A program made the position numbers and the translations under genes. Positions 60,142-64,000 of a stretch of 64,000 nt of DNA are shown piece after piece. The stretch covers positions 25,954,667-26,018,666 of the forward strand of contig CM048842.1 in NCBI GenBank assembly GCA_026545765.1, read 5' to 3'. The notes beneath the pieces are model-generated. The model searched no databases, was not told the origin of the DNA, and saw nothing but the letters and a program-made list of their open reading frames with translations. Source of the DNA: Plantago major (taxonomy: Eukaryota; Streptophyta; Magnoliopsida; Lamiales; Plantaginaceae). Positions within the stretch are counted from its first letter, which is position 1. Every line of letters begins with the position of its first letter.

Positions 60142-60906
60142 TTAGTTATCGTGCCAGTTATCCTGCTGTCTAGTCTGCCCGCTTTGCGTGTCCCACTCAG
60201 TAGTACATTCCCCTGGATTCCCTTCAACTGCTCGGTATCCCACTCTCCTAGATTTATTTCTCGCACCCTTGAGCTGAGACACCGCTGCCAATCTCTCAAA
60301 AATACCATTTAATTCATCAGAAGATGCTTCCAGGAGTGAATTTTTACACGTCATATCAACCATGTACTGGCACTCCCAAATCAGACCCTCATAAAATCTG
60401 ATGCACAGATTCATCTCGTCGATCCTGTGGTGCGGGCATTGGGATAGCAACTATAAGAAGCGTTCGCGAGCTTCATAGAAGGTCTCATCGTACATCTGCT
60501 GAAACTGCATTATCTGAGTACGAAAGTGCTGCGTTCTCTCGGGAGGGTAAAACTTATAAACGAAGGCTTTGTAGAGAGAATCCCAAGTAGGTAGAGAACC
60601 CCCAGGCTGGTTCAACAGCCAGTTCCTAGCTTGATCCTGCAGACACATCGGAAAAACCTTCTTCCTTATCCCTCCATCTGAAACTGTTACTCCTCCGGCT
60701 GTCAACGGAATCCCTGCAATCAGTACTTCGAATTCTTTGAGGAACCTTATCACATCCTCATTGGTCATTCCGTAGAACTTGGGGAGATTATGGAAGTGGT
60801 AGGCTTCGAGTTCTAAATTTCTTGCCTCATTAGACAGCACGATTGCCGCTTTCCCGGCCTTAACCTCCCCGGGTTGCATGTAGGCTCCATAGGTTAACTG
60901 AGCCAT
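60142..60906 (-). pseudogene. Gag of element C
   Basis: Starts at the Met of MAQLTYGAYMQPGE (about 60906). The capsid shows FHNLPKFYGMTNEDVIRFL, FPMCLQDQARNWLL, TWDSLYKAFVYKFYPPERT and FQQMYDETFYEARERFL, the Athila-type retrotransposon gag. A TAG at about 60449 separates CPHHRIDEMNLCIRFYEGL and the remainder. The 59845-60141 stretch continues gag sequence in broken frames. Confidence 0.85.
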
Positions 60907-61052
60907 TGAAATATCCTTTCTGATCAACCTGTCGTTAGAGCTACATAACACGAAAACCTTGAAATATCCTTAGTTTCTGTTAGTGCACTAAACTTCAGGT
61001 AAGTTGGAAAACAAATTAAAATTCGCAATCAACCGCTACAATAGGAATTGAT

Positions 61053-61070
61053 TCCCCGGCAGCGGCGCCA
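61053..61070 (-). other. Primer binding site of element C (tRNA-Asp type)
   Basis: TGGCGCCGCTGCCGGGGA on the minus strand, four bases after the 5' LTR; identical to that of element A. Confidence 0.92.
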
Positions 61071-61074
61071 AATT

Positions 61075-62489
61075 TGATGTGCTCAAATTGATACTTATTA
61101 AACAAGTAGCAAGCAGTTATTGTAGAATAAATAAGCTAACCAAGAAGTCGCTCGCTAAGGAACCAATTAGGCTACCGCAACGATTGAAAGACATCAGTTA
61201 CTTGTGAAACGAGTTGATTTGTTTGTGTTATAGTACTTCTAATAACTACAAAAGAGAAAATGCAATGTAGTTGTTTGTAATAATGAGATAGAGAGGACAC
61301 AGTAGTTATGATCAAGCAATACTAATTCGCTCTAGGGATATGTTCATATTTGTCACACGGTCGGTGTACAGAAAGCCATCAATTCAACCTTTACCAAACG
61401 CGTTTGAAGATATTTGAACTAGAGTAATCGTGGGTCGTCAATCCAGGATCCTTAACCAAACGTTTCAGAAAATCTTTGAACGAGAGTATTCAATTGAAGG
61501 GTTTTTACGAAGATCTTTGAACGAGCCTAACCTATATGAACGATTTGAAACCCTAGATGCGAATACGCCAAGCTATCACGCAACTACCATGTCCAGAGCG
61601 ATTTAGCTACTCATAATCAAAGCAAGGACGAAAGAATACGAGATATTACTCATGATAAACTTAAACAGAATGATAATCGCACGCAAGCTCATACAATTCG
61701 GGAAATAGAGTAAGAATGAATTGAATAAGATTAAACGATACAGATTTACCACAGTAATCAGGGATTCGATATCAATCCTTTGAATAACAAGCAAAAACCA
61801 AACTCCAAATTGTCTCAATGTGAACGTATGGATCTGGAGATTTTTTCTATAACTAGGTTAAAAAGAAGTATATCCAAGAAAAACAAATTCTAAACTAATA
61901 AGGAAAACAAATTCTGAGCCTGCGCATCTCACCGCGGTGAGCTTCCTTTTATCGATTATATATCCAGCTCGCAAATTCTTGCCGCGGCGAGCGCCTTCCT
62001 TCAGAACAGGGGAGCCAATCGCAAAATCTCGCCTCGGCGAGGCAATTCCTTCTTTATCACAATATATATAGCCCTCGCATAATTTCGTCGCGGCCCTTAG
62101 GCTCCATTCATAAAATCTCGCCTCGGCGAACTGATTTCCTAGCCGCGGCGAGCCTTCCTGCAATTCCCAAGTCAAAGCTCGTAAAATCTCGCCGCGGCGG
62201 ACCGAATCCCTCACCGCGGCGATCTATGCTAAGCAGTTCGTCCTCATTTAGTTCAAAAGACATCGATTCCTACAAAATGTAAACAAAACACCAAAGCGTA
62301 AAAGCGAACTAAAAACACTATAAAACTAAAGACACAAAGACCGCTAAAAAGGACCAAATTAGATGTTAGAATATTGTCTCATCAAAAACCAAACATAAAA
62401 ACGCACTAAAATAATATAAAACTAAGGTCAAAGACTAACAATAGACGATTAAAAAGGACCAAATGAGACGTTAGAATATTGTCTCATCA
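61075..62489 (-). repeat. 5' LTR of element C
   Basis: Pairs with 56215-57699, sharing the same ends and the 105-bp tandem duplication at the right. It has a denser set of GC-rich palindromes at 61928-62225, including the perfect 14-mer CTCACCGCGGTGAG (61928-61941). Confidence 0.95.
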
Positions 62490-62494
62490 GCTGG

Positions 62495-63119
62495 AAACTA
62501 CAATAGGAAATTGTTTATCCTTCATACACATATGATGTCAAAATTTACTATCTTATTGTACACGAAGATGTATCAAACCGCAAATTCCTCAAATCAAACT
62601 TCACCAATAGAATGCAAACTAACACAACTTAACGTTCGCTCATGTTAAAACATTATAAGGTCATATGAGTTCCATCCTTGTACGTTTGGATCAGCTTAGT
62701 AATTGTCCTTAGATATAACCCACTTCATCAACATCACGTAGGATTAATCAATTTGGTGAGGTTTACCTCATCTATAGTTTTGACAAAAATGGAATTGTGA
62801 TGTTGGGATCTTGGTAGATTAACGCCCCAACTGCTAAAAGATCTTTGTATGCCCTCAAAGTCATATTGTTAAGGGCCATGCTTGGTATTCATGTCTCTAC
62901 TTCAAAAGAAACTTGTTTAAAAGAGAAAATTACATACAATACCCCTGCAATTGGACCCCGAAACATATTCATCCCTGGATTTGAAACAATTACGGATACA
63001 CCCTTCCCGTTGACCAACCCATCTATATCAGCATTTTCTCTCTCCTGTTGGAAATTTTAAACCTAAAAAAATAAAGAAAAGTTAAAATAAATAAAAATTT
63101 CAAAACTGTAAAAACTTAA
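62495..63119. other. AT-rich spacer right of element C
   Basis: Unremarkable AT-rich sequence with no gene, RNA gene or known repeat that I can recognise. Confidence 0.5.
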
Positions 63120-63950
63120 GATCCCGGATTGGTACTTTGGAATAAGATCAATAGACAATGTTGCCAACAATGTTGTTCAACATTGTCTACAGTAAACAGA
63201 TAGCAGCGGATGAATAATGTAACTTCTATTACCAAGCCAATATATAGAAATATATTGGCAGCGCCTTAGGCAAAATATCTACTGACAGGAAAAGTAGATC
63301 TAATCAACTAGGTTTAATACAATCACAAACGATTGATTAAACAACCAAAACTAGCCCTAGAAGAACCAACAGTAAAAGCTATTCTAGGTCGATGTTTGAA
63401 AGAGTTATTCCAATAATGAATACTCTTAGACAAACTCTAAAGCTAGCAGAAAACAAGAAGCCTAAACTCTTTTAATAAAAACTCGATTGATCATCAAGAA
63501 AGGCTCAAAACATTGCTTTGCTGAATCCTTGCATATATATACTTGAGATGTCGACCTCTTCCATCTATGTCGAAAAGCAATAGGATCTTGGCAAAGGCAA
63601 TTTTTCCTTTTACTTGTTTTCTTCAAAAAGCGCATAGAAGGAAATTCCCATATTTCAATTCTTCATAAAATATATTCCTTCTTGCTTTCACCATAGGCTG
63701 TTCTTTTTCCTTAAATCAAATCTTGTTTGTTTTGTCACTACTTCCAGTCCAAGTATCCTGTCGATGTGCTTTGTCTTTCGATGTGCGACAATGCTATATC
63801 TTCAATGTTATGCCAACATTGAATTCTATCCTGTCACAATGTTATACAACATTGATAATCCTGCACTTCACAAACAACAAACATAAACTTGGAACTGATT
63901 ATTGAAAGACCAGATTATCAAAATATAAGTGCATGCTGCACTTTCAATCT
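63120..63950 (-). repeat. LTR-like block of a copia-type element H (bounds approximate)
   Basis: A TATATATA box on the minus strand (63533-63541) and a copia-like purine tract (AAGGGGGAGATTG on the minus strand, about 63946-63958) suggest a 3' LTR followed by the 3' end of an internal region running off the window. Three or four CAATGTT/AACATTG palindromes lie in it (63156-63185, 63803-63821, 63837-63854). Ends are not fixed because no partner LTR is in the window. Confidence 0.45.
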
Positions 63951-64000
63951 CCCCCTTAATCTTAGTCTTTCATCACAAAACAAAACAAGAGATCAGATCA

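Larger units (their letters stand above)
56215..62489 (-). mobile_element. Element C: complete Athila-like element with gag and protease only
   Basis: A 6275-bp element with two LTRs (1485 and 1415 bp), a tRNA-Asp-type primer site, a polypurine tract and the exact target duplication GCTGG (56210-56214 and 62490-62494). The internal 3.4 kb encodes gag and a protease remnant on the minus strand, followed by about 1.5 kb of conserved noncoding sequence. No RT, RNase H or integrase is present. It has the same plan as A with different LTRs, so this gag-protease layout arose or persisted in at least two families. Confidence 0.93.

Overview
The window is repeat-dense flowering-plant nuclear DNA, most likely from a eudicot. 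I see no host gene. Almost every base belongs to LTR retrotransposons, a LINE fragment, MITE-like elements or satellite-like tracts, many nested in one another. The plant assignment rests on the element types: Athila-like Ty3/gypsy with a tRNA-Asp primer site, Tat/Retand-like Ty3/gypsy with a second RNase H and an antisense gene, and Sirevirus-like Ty1/copia with an initiator tRNA-Met primer site and an env-like gene. I cannot name the species.

Layout. 1-21565 is element E, an Athila-like element on the minus strand whose 3' LTR is cut by the window start. Its integrase region holds two insertions: a solo LTR of the G family (3156-4805, target duplication CCATG) and a complete 14.3-kb Tat/Retand-like element D (4936-19282, target duplication CCAGG). 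D carries gag, protease, RT, two RNase H domains and integrase on the minus strand, and on the plus strand a spliced-looking antisense gene (7087-9902) and a second small antisense ORF (10452-10832). About 21566-23518 is the 3' end of a copia element F with an env-like domain. 23519-29698 is A, a gag-protease-only Athila-like element. It shares its 5' LTR with the pol-bearing element B (29699-36679), giving a three-LTR structure. 36680-49619 is G, a Sirevirus-like copia element with an intact 5' LTR, a decayed gag-pol and an env-like gene of about 5.5 kb that contains five short introns in sense orientation. 49620-51295 is the 3' end of a D-family copy on the plus strand. 51296-52996 is a 5'-truncated LINE. 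52997-56214 holds AT-rich repeats, a large TA array with perfect inverted repeats and several MITE-like elements. 56215-62489 is C, a complete gag-protease-only element with target duplication GCTGG. 62495-63119 shows nothing I recognise. From about 63120 to the end is the LTR of another copia-like element.

How the parts relate. A, B, C and E differ in LTR sequence and coding capacity but share a conserved noncoding block of about 1.2 kb before the 3' LTR. It holds three regularly spaced polypurine-like motifs associated with small stem-loops. A and C have gag and protease but no RT or integrase, and B has pol but has lost its capsid region, which fits parasitic and partner elements using common cis signals. 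The two most unusual systems are the sense-oriented introns and duplicated exons in the env-like gene of G, and the antisense, promoter-bearing, intron-containing gene of D. All reading frames carry stops or frameshifts, so the copies present are probably inactive.
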